This document shows, in pieces, positions 1-8,957 of a DNA stretch of 27,631 nucleotides (its first letter is position 1; each line of letters begins with the position of its first letter). The DNA is taken from the NCBI GenBank assembly GCA_000695325.1, contig AVPN01000506.1, forward strand, positions 12,531 to 40,161, given 5' to 3'. Both the position numbers and the translations under genes were made by a program. This stretch comes from Pleurobrachia bachei (taxonomy: Eukaryota > Ctenophora > Tentaculata > Cydippida > Pleurobrachiidae). A model generated the notes under the pieces. The model searched no databases. It was not told the DNA's origin and worked only from the letters and a program-made list of their open reading frames with translations.

Positions 1-618
1 ACATCGTATCGTCTCGGCAGCTCCTGCCTTGTGGGGCGTGGCTTGTTTAGTAACTGAAACTCCTGCCGTGGTGGTTTTGCAGTTTTATGTATCTCTGTAT
101 TGTTTTATTGGTTTATTTGTTTCTTATGTTTTACTACGAATTTTAACTTAGAAATAGAATGATAGAGTGCTTCCCAGGAAGAGGAGACGCTGCTACCCTG
201 ACCCAGCTCTCAGTTGACATGTTCCTTGTCACGTCTGTCAGCTCTCACACCGGGCCGAGCTGTCGAAGGCGCTTAGTGCCGAACAGACAGACAGTGTAGC
301 ATGGCAAGCTCTCAGCTGTTTTAGTGTTTTACACAGATTCATGCTAAGGCCTGACCTTATTCTCATTCTTGAGAACCGCGGTCAGACCTGACAGTGAGTG
401 GCAGACGTGTACCCTTTCAGGGAACCACCATTTTACTATTTTGTTTATTTTATCCCTATACAATTTATCTTTAATTAATTTCTATCCCATGTCTTAACAC
501 CAATTCTAAAATAACAATGGAACACTATGACCAGTGAGCTTCACAAGTTGACATCTCTACTCAATGTTTAAAGTGTGAGCAAAGCAGCGTGTGATCTCTA
601 CTTCTACCGTTTACTATT
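1..618. other. 5' flank of the CPTP gene, no feature recognised
   Basis: I see no coding exon, RNA gene or clear transposon here. The stretch is AT-rich between about 430 and 520 and has no convincing TATA box close to the start codon at 619. It presumably holds the promoter and 5' untranslated region of the lipid-transfer gene that starts at 619, and perhaps the end of a gene lying to the left of the window. Confidence 0.5.
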
Positions 619-2797
619 ATGTTGGACTTGACTTTGGTATGTAAACCTTTTGCTTTCTGTCAGGCCAATTATATGCTCAGGAAAACATCATGCTCTGATA
701 GAGCTGAGAGCATCTCTCTTAACTATCCATCTCCCCTCACAGTACTTCCATCTCCCATCACCTCTACTTCTCTCCCCATCGCAGGTTGGCAACGAGTTTC
801 AGAACAGTCTGGAGGGGCAGGAAGGGGATGTCCAGTTGAACAGATACTTGGCCGCCTACCTAGAACTCAATAATATCTTCCCCATGCTTGGAAATGTAAG
901 TGAAATAGCCCCAACCGTCCACCTTGGTCCTCTTTTTATAACTTCAATTTATCGAGTTCATATATTATACTAGTGTAAGTATATTTATTTAAATTTCCCC
1001 TGCAGGTATTTAAATTTGTCTCAAAAGATGTCACCCAGAAGATTTCTATACTTGAAACCCGGGCGGCTTCCCAGCCTGATGGTTACCTGACAGTGCGGGC
1101 TATGATAAAACATGAACGAGAGTCAGGGTGTGTTGCTAAGGAGCGTGATAATGGATGCAGGACGTTGCTACGGTTACACAGAGCACTTGGTAGGTGGAAT
1201 TATGATAATATCATTGATATTGTTTTATTATTCTAATAATTATTCCATTATAAATGTAAGGTGAGCCGTCTGCACGGATTGTAAGATGCTAGGCGCACAA
1301 AGGTAACTAGACCTCCCCTTGTGCGTGCTCGACACCTACAGGCTGGGGTTCCCAACCTAATGCACCTAGCTGGTCTAGCAGCAGACAAGTGTCCCCACCT
1401 TGTCACACGAACGAACAGTGATCCTACCATCTGCGAAGCCTCTACTGCCCCACTGAAATAGAAAGCCAAGTCTAGGAGAGAGATCATCAATGGCTAGTAG
1501 TGAGACTGGGGACACCGTGTATTCTAAACTAGGCGAGTTCCCCTCCGATAGTGATACATAGTGTTTCCTTTTAGAGAGATACCATTTAGGCCAAGAGATA
1601 TATTCGAGACTCGCGATAATGCGAAGGGACACTAAGTATAATAGTAGTGCAAAGTAATATGGGTCGGTTAAAAAGGTGGTAACTAATTCCACTATGAATT
1701 CCCGCCAGAGTGGAGACCTAAGAAGACCCTCACAAAGTAGCTTTGGGGTCAGGCCCGGTCTTACACAGTACACTGTATAAGGGTCCCCTTAGCCTCCCTC
1801 CTGAACGTAACCCACAATTATACTACTACAAACAATTACAACAAAACACGCACTACTCATCTCACTCAAACAACTCAGTTCTCCCCTAAAAGAACAATAT
1901 CAAATCCAGCGAAAAATACCACCTTGAGAGAATAGCATGTATCTTCTCTCAGCTCGAGCGAACACACTCCTCTCTCGCTCCCCTTTTATCTCTTCCTCAG
2001 ATCACGTGATCCACGCCAGCGTAGGCTGACGTGGCAGCTTCTCCTCTCGGCACTTCGTACAATCCCCTGTACGCGGCTTCTCGCTATTCCTACTCGTCCA
2101 AAATATTGCCACAAAAAATCTTCTTCTTATTTGTTTCCTCCTAACTCACTCTCAACCATCATAAGATCATCAAATACCTATTCTACCTAACTCTCAGCTC
2201 CACTCTGAGAGAGAAACAATGTAGGAACACGAGGTACCCACCTCGTGTGCCCTACTGCACATACAAGGTGGCCCACATATATGATACCAATTTTGTGCTA
2301 TTGCTGACCAATTGGTAGCGAAGCAACCCCTTACCAGTGTGCACGAAGGTCACCCGGCGACCTCTTTAGAGGGGTTGCTTCGTAACCAAGGTTACCAATA
2401 ATTGTATCTCATGTGTTTCAGAGTTCGTGGCTGAGTTTATGAATGCGATCTACGAGGCGTCTGAGGAGAGTCTCGTTAACCCTGTTTGGGATGCCTACAA
2501 GTACGTAACAATCGGATTAAAATAACCCGACATTCCTTTGTTTTGACGTTTTGTTCATACTCGCACAAGACAGTATCCTATTATCCCCCCTCCCTCAGTG
2601 GTACACTAGCAGCCCACCACACATGGTTGATACGGAAGACAGTGGGGGGTGCCATGTACACTCTCCCCACCCGAACCACACTCCTCGACCAAGTAGGAGG
2701 AGCAGATAACCTCCCCTGGCTTGTCGCCATAATCCGACGTGTCTACAACTCTGTACAGCACCTTTTTAGTGAACACAGCCTCCTTCAGCTCAAGTAG
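619..2797 (+). CDS. CPTP: Ceramide-1-phosphate transfer protein (GLTP fold), complete, five exons
   Basis: Predicted exons are 619-636, 785-895, 1006-1189, 2422-2500 and 2599-2797. They total 591 nt and encode 196 aa; the human protein is about 214 aa. All introns are GT-AG and the phases chain without conflict (0, 0, 1, 2). The product belongs to the GLTP family, a two-layer all-helical fold that moves ceramide-1-phosphate between membranes in the cytosol. Family signatures are visible: SKDVTQK (D51 and K55, equivalent to the Asp and Lys that bind the lipid headgroup), GCRTLLRLHRAL (R95 and R99), the AAHHTW segment (H138; most relatives have HPW) and a C-terminal YNSVQHLFSEHSLLQLK that closely matches human CPTP. 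The first exon codes only for MLDLTL, but it supplies the hydrophobic start of helix 1 and splices in phase 0. Intron 3 (1190-2421) carries repeat-like sequence. Family assignment is firm; substrate is inferred from similarity to CPTP rather than to GLTP itself. Confidence 0.9.
1255..2262 (-). mobile_element. Possible LTR-like insertion in CPTP intron 3
   Basis: This part of the intron differs in character from the rest. Read on the minus strand it begins TGTGCAGTAGGGC and ends CTTACA. It contains a hairpin at 2223-2248 (ACACGAGG/CCTCGTGT) and a TATA-like motif GATAAAAGGGG near 1979-1990, as a retrotransposon long terminal repeat would. I could not find a target-site duplication, a primer-binding site or a convincing gag or pol reading frame; the minus-strand frame at 1375-1773 has no recognisable domain. 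It may be a solo LTR, a truncated element or simply intron sequence. The boundaries are approximate. Confidence 0.25.
2312..2389. repeat. Hairpin repeat near the end of CPTP intron 3
   Basis: The arms 2312-2331 and 2370-2389 are inverted copies sharing GAAGCAACCCCT, separated by a spacer of about 38 bp. The spacer start and left arm (2325-2349) resemble a stretch at 15176-15200, which suggests a dispersed repeat family. The hairpin lies only about 30 bp before the exon 4 acceptor. Confidence 0.5.
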
Positions 2798-2818
2798 TAA
2801 GAGTGTTTGTGTGTTTGT

Positions 2819-2934
2819 CAGGAACCGACCGACACGAGTAAACAACCAATCAGAACTCTTTATTTAGGTCACGTGACTGGTTATCAGTTATCCGCCAATC
2901 AGGGACCAGTATTTCCTGATTCGGTCGGTTCCTG
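2819..2934. mobile_element. hAT-type MITE, 116 bp, with 8-bp target-site duplication
   Basis: The element has perfect 14-bp terminal inverted repeats, CAGGAACCGACCGA at 2819-2832 and its complement at 2921-2934. It is flanked by an identical 8-bp duplication GTGTTTGT (2811-2818 and 2935-2942). An 8-bp duplication and CAG-starting ends are typical of hAT transposons. There is no room for a transposase, so it is non-autonomous. It starts 21 bp after the CPTP stop codon and so lies in the likely 3' untranslated region. Its ends match those of the 651-bp element at 13939-14589. One caution: the target motif already occurs in tandem at 2803-2818. Confidence 0.85.
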
Positions 2935-2942
2935 GTGTTTGT

Positions 2943-3214
2943 CTTTGTGACGCGGGGATTTCATGATTGTGATGCATTGTTGTGTGTTTTAAAATTTGTT
3001 GCACGCACCAAAACTCTGTCTTGTTAAGAATGATTACTACGAAATATATCAGGCCATGAATTTAAGATGGTTCGAACCATTGAACCTCGAATGTGCAAGA
3101 AATCATTACCATCTCAAATTTCCTAATTTCTCAGTATCAGTGATCTTTCTTTCAGTCTCCTTCACATTTATATCTCCCTTATTCAGTCATAATATATGCA
3201 TGCGATTCCCTGCT
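2943..3214. other. Spacer between CPTP and the minus-strand gene
   Basis: This is AT-rich sequence between two convergent genes. I see no canonical AATAAA close to the CPTP stop and no exon. It probably holds the 3' ends of both transcripts. Confidence 0.4.
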
Positions 3215-3936
3215 TCATTCGTCACACGTTACAATCAGAGACGGAATGTTTGAGACCACCACTGCATTGGGTTGTGTTATGACATCCACCGCGGTAGCAG
3301 TTCCGATATTTCGATCCATGAAAGACCTGACCTCGTTTTCCTCCTCTTTGTTGAGGCCCAATGATCGACTTCTCGTTCGCTTCGCCTTCACCTTTAATTG
3401 AGGACTCGCCGCCGTCTCCTGATTTGGGGACTGTGGTTTTATCAAAATATACGGAAGTTGCTTAACTAGGTTGAAGAGTATTAAATGTCTCGAAATTAAC
3501 CTGTTTACTATCTTGTTGTGGGGATGTTGCCCTGTTCTTGGCGGTGGCCTTAACAGGAATCAGTACTGTGGTTGAATGTCTCCGAGCTTGGCCAAATGCG
3601 GGCGAGATACTTCGAAGATTTGGGGCAGATCGAACGGTTTCATCCGTACAGCAGCCAAATTGACGTCTCCGATATTGTACCAGGTGCTTCTAAATGAATC
3701 AAGGTGGTGTAATAGGTGTAATATTGCTCAATGATCGAGCTTCGATTATACTTCGTTTCTATCAAGAAAATCAAGCCTGGACTAACCTGTAACTTGGAGA
3801 GGTCTGAATCGTACGATCGTGATATTTCACTTTTCCGCTGGTCCAGGTTGATCGACTGACGTCGTTGTTCCTTTTCTAGCGCCTCGTTCCTCTTTAGACA
3901 GTGTTTGTAGTGGTTCATTATGAGGTCTATAGCCAT
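3215..3936 (-). CDS. Unrecognised charged 194-aa protein, three exons
   Basis: On the minus strand the exons are 3936-3787, 3689-3501 and 3460-3215. All joins are in phase 0, and the donors are GTTAGT and GTTAAT. Together they give 194 aa ending at a stop at 3215-3217. The N-terminal 50 residues form a charged, probably coiled-coil helix containing RNEALEKEQRRQSINLDQRK. The middle has a CC pair and many Arg, Ser and Thr residues. The C-terminal part has a Lys/Arg-rich run (KVKAKRTRSRSLGLNKEEEN) that could serve as a nuclear localisation signal, then a more hydrophobic tail. There is no signal peptide or membrane segment. I do not recognise the family, so no function is proposed. Acceptor choice for exons 2 and 3 is by eye; the consistent phase and composition are the main support. 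A start further upstream is possible. Confidence 0.5.
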
Positions 3937-4177
3937 GATAAAAGGAGATGAATAAGAAAAAAAAAAAAAAAGTTAAACAATTGGGCAAAACAAACAATAC
4001 TGTTTCTAAGAGGAAGAAGAAAATCGTTCAAGGCATGAATTTTGGTTGTTATGGAAACGAAACTAAGATAAGGCAGCAGACGAGATGCAATGTTGGGATC
4101 GGCTTTGTCGCTTGTAATTGGGACATGTAACCAGCCAGGACTTTGCATGCGTCACATCACTGATCTTGATATTTATA

Positions 4178-4280
4178 CAGACTGAGAGGGAGAGAGAGAT
4201 AGAAAGAGAGAGATAGAGAGAGATAGAGATAGAGATAGAGAAAGAGAGAGAGAAAGAGAGAGAGAAAGAGTGAGAGAGGA
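4178..4280. repeat. GA/GATA-rich microsatellite
   Basis: This is an imperfect run of GAGAGA with interspersed GATA and GAAA units. Confidence 0.85.
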
Positions 4281-4608
4281 GACAAACATAAATTGTAATG
4301 ACCTGCTGCTCGTGTACTGACATCACATCAAGCATTAGGAGCATGTTACATACGCTATATGAAAGCAGCGTGATGGTGGGCGAAGGAATTGCGATTAAAT
4401 ATATAATATATGAGGATACAAAGTAGGGGGATGAATTTATCTCAATTAATGCACGTTGCTGACATACTGTATGGTATATTTCTACTAAATGTTTAATACG
4501 TAGGTTCCTCACAAATAATTCGCAGATCATGCAAAACCTTCCAGAATGGCAACATAATGTCCATTAAATCTGGACAATAGCCAACTCCTGTGAAGGAGCA
4601 CTTCGAAT

Positions 4609-4745
4609 ACATTGTCTGTACACAGGAATAGATCGCGTTCCACTATCAGTGCTCTATCGGGATCCCGAGAGCCGGAAAATAAAGTGAAACAAGTTTACTA
4701 ATTCAGATGAAGTAAACTCGTTTCACTTTGTTACATTGTCTGTAC
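4609..4745. repeat. 111-bp structured segment between 13-bp direct repeats
   Basis: ACATTGTCTGTAC occurs at 4609-4621 and again at 4733-4745. The sequence between them contains two hairpins: a bulged stem around the palindrome TCGGGATCCCGA (4651-4672), and arms 4681-4699 / 4711-4729 that pair at 18 of 19 positions across an 11-base loop. This looks like a short insertion with a target-site duplication, for example a retroposed structured RNA, but I cannot name a family. Confidence 0.45.
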
Positions 4746-4759
4746 CCAAATATACAATA

Positions 4760-5040
4760 ATGCATGATGGTGATATCATACCATTATCGTCACTTAGAAT
4801 GGACCGTTACGTGGCCGAGGCCGAGATGCAGCACAAAATGGTATGTGATGCTCAATAGAGATCAGAGAGGAGTCGGAATTGTGAGAAAGACTTGACTAGA
4901 GAAGTGTAGATTGAGGTGCGTCACGGTGCCATAGCTTATGATCCTATTAGTCAGACATTTAATCCTCCCCTCCTCTTGTGCAATCTAAGCAGTTCTCTGA
5001 TCTCTCTCTATCTCTCTCTCTCTCTAGCTCTCTCTTTCTC

Positions 5041-5103
<63 letters not shown>

Positions 5104-5182
5104 CTTCCAGTTGATTGCTGTTGAAGTTGTCAACTTCATCAATTTATTATTGAGAAAGAAAAATTGCACTGAAAATCGTTAA
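4760..5182 (+). CDS. Possible two-exon micro-ORF, 50 aa
   Basis: Exon 4760-4840 opens with ATG and ends at a good donor, ATG|GTATGT. Exon 5111-5182 follows a strong acceptor (CTTCCTTCCAG), stays in frame and ends at TAA. The join encodes 50 aa; a second in-frame ATG at 4799 would give 37 aa. The first exon contains MDRYVAEAEMQHKM, and the second has a hydrophobic helix (LIAVEVVNFINLLL) followed by a basic tail. The frame is open upstream to about 4690, so the first exon could be longer or belong to a larger gene. No homologue is recognised, and short frames with splice-like edges can arise by chance. The intron's pyrimidine tract is a long CT microsatellite. The stop is 55 bp from the convergent GPCR stop. 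Confidence 0.25.
4996..5101. repeat. CT microsatellite
   Basis: This is a long CTCTCT run with TATC and TTTC interruptions, directly before the candidate acceptor at 5109-5110. Confidence 0.9.
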
Positions 5183-5236
5183 AAAGGCACGGATTTCTCT
5201 CTAAAAATCTTCATAATCCAATCCTAAATCAAAAAC

Positions 5237-8200
5237 CTAGCTCCAAAAGGTCATGCTGTAACGTGAAATGCGTGATGTAATTGTCGTTGTGTTTGTGTTT
5301 TTTATCACATGTCTATCATTTCCTGTTAACCAGTTGCACGTTTGCTGCCACTGAACCCGAATTGTCCGGCGAAGGTTGGCGTTTCGCCAAAAATGAATGG
5401 TCGGTATTGCTAGCATGCCCAGGAACATCAGGAAGGGTGCGAAGAAGTTGATGTACATGGTGATGATAGAGGAGTGATCGTGCTCCCTCAGGTTCACTGT
5501 AAATACAGCAACTCCGTACAGGCCCGTACTCATAAGACACACCTGTAGAGAGACAGGGGGTTAGATAGTTCTCCTCCCCCGGCAACCCACCAAACATTGT
5601 TAATTTGTCAATAAAATTTTAAATAATATTGTAGGGGAATTAGTTCAATAATTATTTCGAGAGCCGGTGATTTGTTGTTCTAAGTAGTTCTGCATATATC
5701 TAGACAGAGAGGCGGCGACTGAGTGCCAGCTGAGACAACGCCTGATGTTGAGACAAAAGAGAACTTGACTCTCCCATATTGGACAAAAGAATAAAATATT
5801 CGTGTGCTTTGAAATGTACATGGATATTGGCTGGGAGAGAGACATTTGAAATAACATAGAATTTATCAGACACAGAATCAAATCAAACATTCACAGATCG
5901 CTAGGTTCAAGTATGGAGAATTTTAAAGCTATAATGATTGTGATCACCCCACGTAATAGTAAACGAAAACATTTATAACTTCGACGGACATATTGTGTTA
6001 TTAAATTAATTAATATCAAATTTGTAATTACTAATTAATTTATAATTACGGCACATACCAGGCACATCATGATAAGGGTGAAGACTATAGATCGTTGCTT
6101 TTTCCTCCTGATGTGGGCTTGCTGCGTTTTCCGCTGACTAACTGCCCTCGTATCGCGTATTATGAACGTATTCGCGTTGGACACCTTATCGGGGAAGTGT
6201 AGTTTTAAGTGACTTAGTGATTTATGAATAAACTTGTCGAAATACTTGATAGCTTAAAGTGAGAGTGGACCAGATCAGAATTGGACAAGTTTGTTGTAGA
6301 TAGTAGAGACTGGCTTTCTGAGCATTTTGTGTTTTTGCTGCTCAAAATCGACCCACCCATCACTGAGATATTTTTGTTATGTTGGGAGAACTCCTATTTA
6401 ATCAGTATGTATAAAACATAATAGAAACAATCGTGGTGTTTTACTAACACACTTTGAATATAAGCAGTGAGGTTGACATGTCCATTCACAGAAGCAGGGC
6501 AATGCAAGCCACGATATTGGAAATTTAAAGAATGTGTTAGTAAAACACAAGGATTGTTTCTATCCTGTGTGATCAATATTGATCAAGCAGGAATTCTCCC
6601 AACATAACAAACGTATCTCAGTAATGTGTGGGTCGATTTTGAGCGGGAAAACGCAAAATGCTCAGAAAGCCAATCTCTACTACCTACAACAAACTTGTCC
6701 AATTCTGATCTGGTCCACTCTCACTTTAATCTCGAAGGAGTCCAATTGACTGGTTTGATGGATATGTTATCTTGCTGTAGGATCATTAAAATGTATTACC
6801 TTTCTCATGCTCGACTTGACGGAGGCTTGGAATTTTGTCCTTGAGATGGTTCGCTCGAGAGCATGCACGCCCTTAAGAGGGTCCTCCGCTGGAGGTTGTG
6901 ATCGCCTAGGCGACGAGGTAATAGACGTAGCTGACATCGACTTGGGCATATCTGCAAAAGATAACCTCTTGACCGCTGCAGAGCCGGTGGGAAGTTTCAA
7001 GGCTGGCGTTGATAGAGACTTCCGAGAGGAGCTCTTGGAAACCAGGGCAGAGTTTTTCCTGCTACTAGCTGTTCTCCTGGCGCCTGGAATAGCTGGACGT
7101 TCGATTAGGGGTGAAGAGGGAGAGACTGCTTTCATACCCTCGTAGCAGCTGGATATAGATGGGACGAGGGATGTTGGGGTCGTGGACAATTCCTCTCCAG
7201 GAAGATCAGTTAGGCTGGGGGAAATTAGATTCATTAATTATTGTCAATAGAATCATGACGTATGCAAAAGAGATGGCTGTGGATAAATTAGAAATTGGAC
7301 AGAAATCGTCGCCGGTCATTTAAATAAAAATTAAATGACTGGCGAAAAAATTGATGACTAATCTTAAAAATAAAAGTCAGTTACTCCGAGTTATTGACTT
7401 GGAATTACATTCTAATTAGCTAATTAACTAACCTAGAATGACTGCCATCTCTGGACGGTGGTCCATGAGACGGTAGGGAGTTGGTAATGGCAGACTCCAG
7501 CTTGTAGTTAGATCGGTTTAGTTTCGCTATGACAGCCAAGTTAGGTGCCAGAGAGAGACAGAAGAAGGCGATGTATATTGAGGCTAGGAGGTAGATAAAG
7601 ATGTGGTTGTCCCGGCTGTAGGGTTGCTCCGGATCCTGGTGTGGGTGTGATATCTGCGACTGTGGTTAGAGGTGGGGTTGCCATGAAGCCATGCACAATC
7701 ACACACACACAATCATACACAGGAGTAAAAGTAAAATAAATAATCTCTCGGTGTTTATGATTCTATTTATGATTTATAGCGTACGGTACTATCAGCACAC
7801 AATCCCTCAATCACATGTTATCAAGTACAAAAATAACACTGCAAATAACACGTACCATGAACCAGTAGCGTCCCTGGCAGACGGTTGTAGAGTTGTGAGT
7901 TGAAAAGATGCGAATGGTTGTCGTGGAAACTGCGAAACTCGTTGCCACGGGGATGATCATGAAACAAACACAGAGCCAACAGATTCCGTTCCAGATGAGA
8001 ACCTTGTTACGGTTTATCTGACATTTGTACTTGAGCGGATGGAAAACTATCGCATACCTTACAGAGAGAGAGAGAGAGGGATTGGAAACGTGGTTTAAGC
8101 GTCGGGGAATCCATGGCTAAGAATTTTTCTAAATTTCCATGGTGATTATCAAGTTTGTTTGACGTAGGAATGCAGCTATATTAGATGGTTTTGTGGCGAG

Positions 8201-8957
8201 ACAAAAGAGTTGTTTAAGTTCTTGACATGTTAATTAATCTTTAACCATCCTCACGTCTCGGCACGCTGGTCACTGATTGTAAATTATGCTAATCAATATG
8301 TGCTGAGAATATGCATACAGCACCAAGGTGTTATAGTTTGGTACGCTATAACCTAGAGCCACACACACCAAGGTGTTTATCGATGTTACTTGTGCTTACC
8401 TATCGAGGCTAATGGAAGTGAGAGAGAAGAGGGAGGTATAGATGGCTACCTCAAATATAGCTCCGGTGATTTGACAGAGCACTGCTGCTATGGATGGAAG
8501 GGGCTCCTGGAGTGTCTGCACTCCCACCAGATACATTGAGAAGGGTTGGACTACCACCGCAACCAGTGTGTAAACTAGAGCGAGGTTGATGAAGAACGTG
8601 TTGTTCGCGCTGTGTTTCATCTTCAGAAATGCCCTGTTGGGAGAATGGTAGATAGCTAAACTTTGGATGAAGCCGTTGAGTTCGACATCACACATGAACC
8701 ACACACATGAACCACACACATGAACCACACACATGAACCACACAAATGAACCACACTACCCCAATCACAGATACAAGCACAAACACATACGATGATGGAG
8801 CGGTAACTACTCACCTGAGGGTTATGATGTTAGTTATTGCGGTTAGGAGGACTAGGAATGCAAGGACTATGGAGGTAGTTACAGTTAGGGTCTTGCTGCA
8901 TCTCGGTTCAATTATCTTGTGGTCATGATGACATGCCTCCATCGTGTTATAAAACAT
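5237..8957 (-). CDS. Class A (rhodopsin-like) G-protein-coupled receptor, complete, seven exons
   Basis: Minus-strand exons are 8957-8815, 8633-8400, 8057-7856, 7659-7433, 7214-6800, 6244-6059 and 5542-5237. They total 1713 nt and encode 570 aa, with every GT-AG junction in phase. Residues 24-47 form TM1 (N43). TM2 is about 59-81. TM3 carries C101 and ends in D125-R126-Y127; this DRY motif is split by an intron. TM4 holds W153. The second extracellular loop has C186, the expected disulfide partner of C101, and an NST glycosylation site at 181. TM5 is about 213-235. Intracellular loop 3 is very long (about 237-456) and rich in Ser, Pro, Lys and Arg, so it is a likely phosphorylation target. 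TM6 is about 459-485 and TM7 about 494-518. Several switch motifs are degenerate: TM2 lacks the usual Asp (LALVY), TM6 lacks CWxP, and TM7 has IPTIH (515-519) in place of NPxxY. The upstream ATG at 8957-8955 was chosen after an in-frame stop; ATG at 8942 is an alternative. Exon 4 has two acceptors two codons apart. Ligand unknown. Confidence 0.88.
6258..6725. mobile_element. 468-bp palindromic MITE in a GPCR intron (TTAA or TA target)
   Basis: The two halves are long inverted repeats of roughly 195 bp. The outermost 40 or so bases (AGTGAGAGTGGACCAGATCA onward) are identical in both arms and the inner parts have diverged modestly. Both ends abut TTAA (6254-6257 and 6726-6729), so the target duplication is TTAA, or TA if the element is drawn one base longer on each side. 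No reading frame looks like a transposase. It fills about 84% of the 555-bp intron 6245-6799. The end nearest exon 6 supplies the pyrimidine-rich CCACTCTCACTTT that lies about 10 to 20 bases before the splice acceptor at 6246-6245. Confidence 0.8.
7310..7344. repeat. Small hairpin in a GPCR intron
   Basis: CGCCGGTCATTTAA (7310-7323) pairs with TTAAATGACTGGCG (7331-7344) with one mismatch, across a 7-base A/T loop. No function is assigned. Confidence 0.6.
8694..8758. repeat. 13-bp minisatellite, five units
   Basis: The unit ATGAACCACACAC starts at 8694, 8707, 8720, 8733 and 8746; the fourth unit ends in AA and the last is two bases short of full. It lies in the first intron of the GPCR gene. 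Confidence 0.9.

Larger units (their letters stand above)
3937..4759. other. Intergenic sequence with poly-A and GA microsatellite
   Basis: The stretch holds an A-run at 3957-3970, a GA/GATA-rich microsatellite at 4178-4280 and a 111-bp structured insert (described separately). Reading frames rich in Ser and Leu or in Arg and Glu here are translations of the simple repeat and are not genes. Confidence 0.6.

Noticed and set aside
650-784. In-frame extension of CPTP exon 2 upstream to an ATG at 650
   Set aside because: The extension is intronic in character: pyrimidine-rich near its end, running into a good acceptor at 783-784. The spliced exon 619-636 gives the better match to the family N terminus.
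1375-1773. 132-codon minus-strand frame in CPTP intron 3
   Set aside because: No recognisable domain, no splice partners, and it overlaps the LTR-like block; probably a chance open frame.
4063-4530. 155-codon minus-strand frame rich in Ser/Leu/Ile
   Set aside because: Its middle is the translation of a GA/GATA microsatellite and the ends have no coding character.
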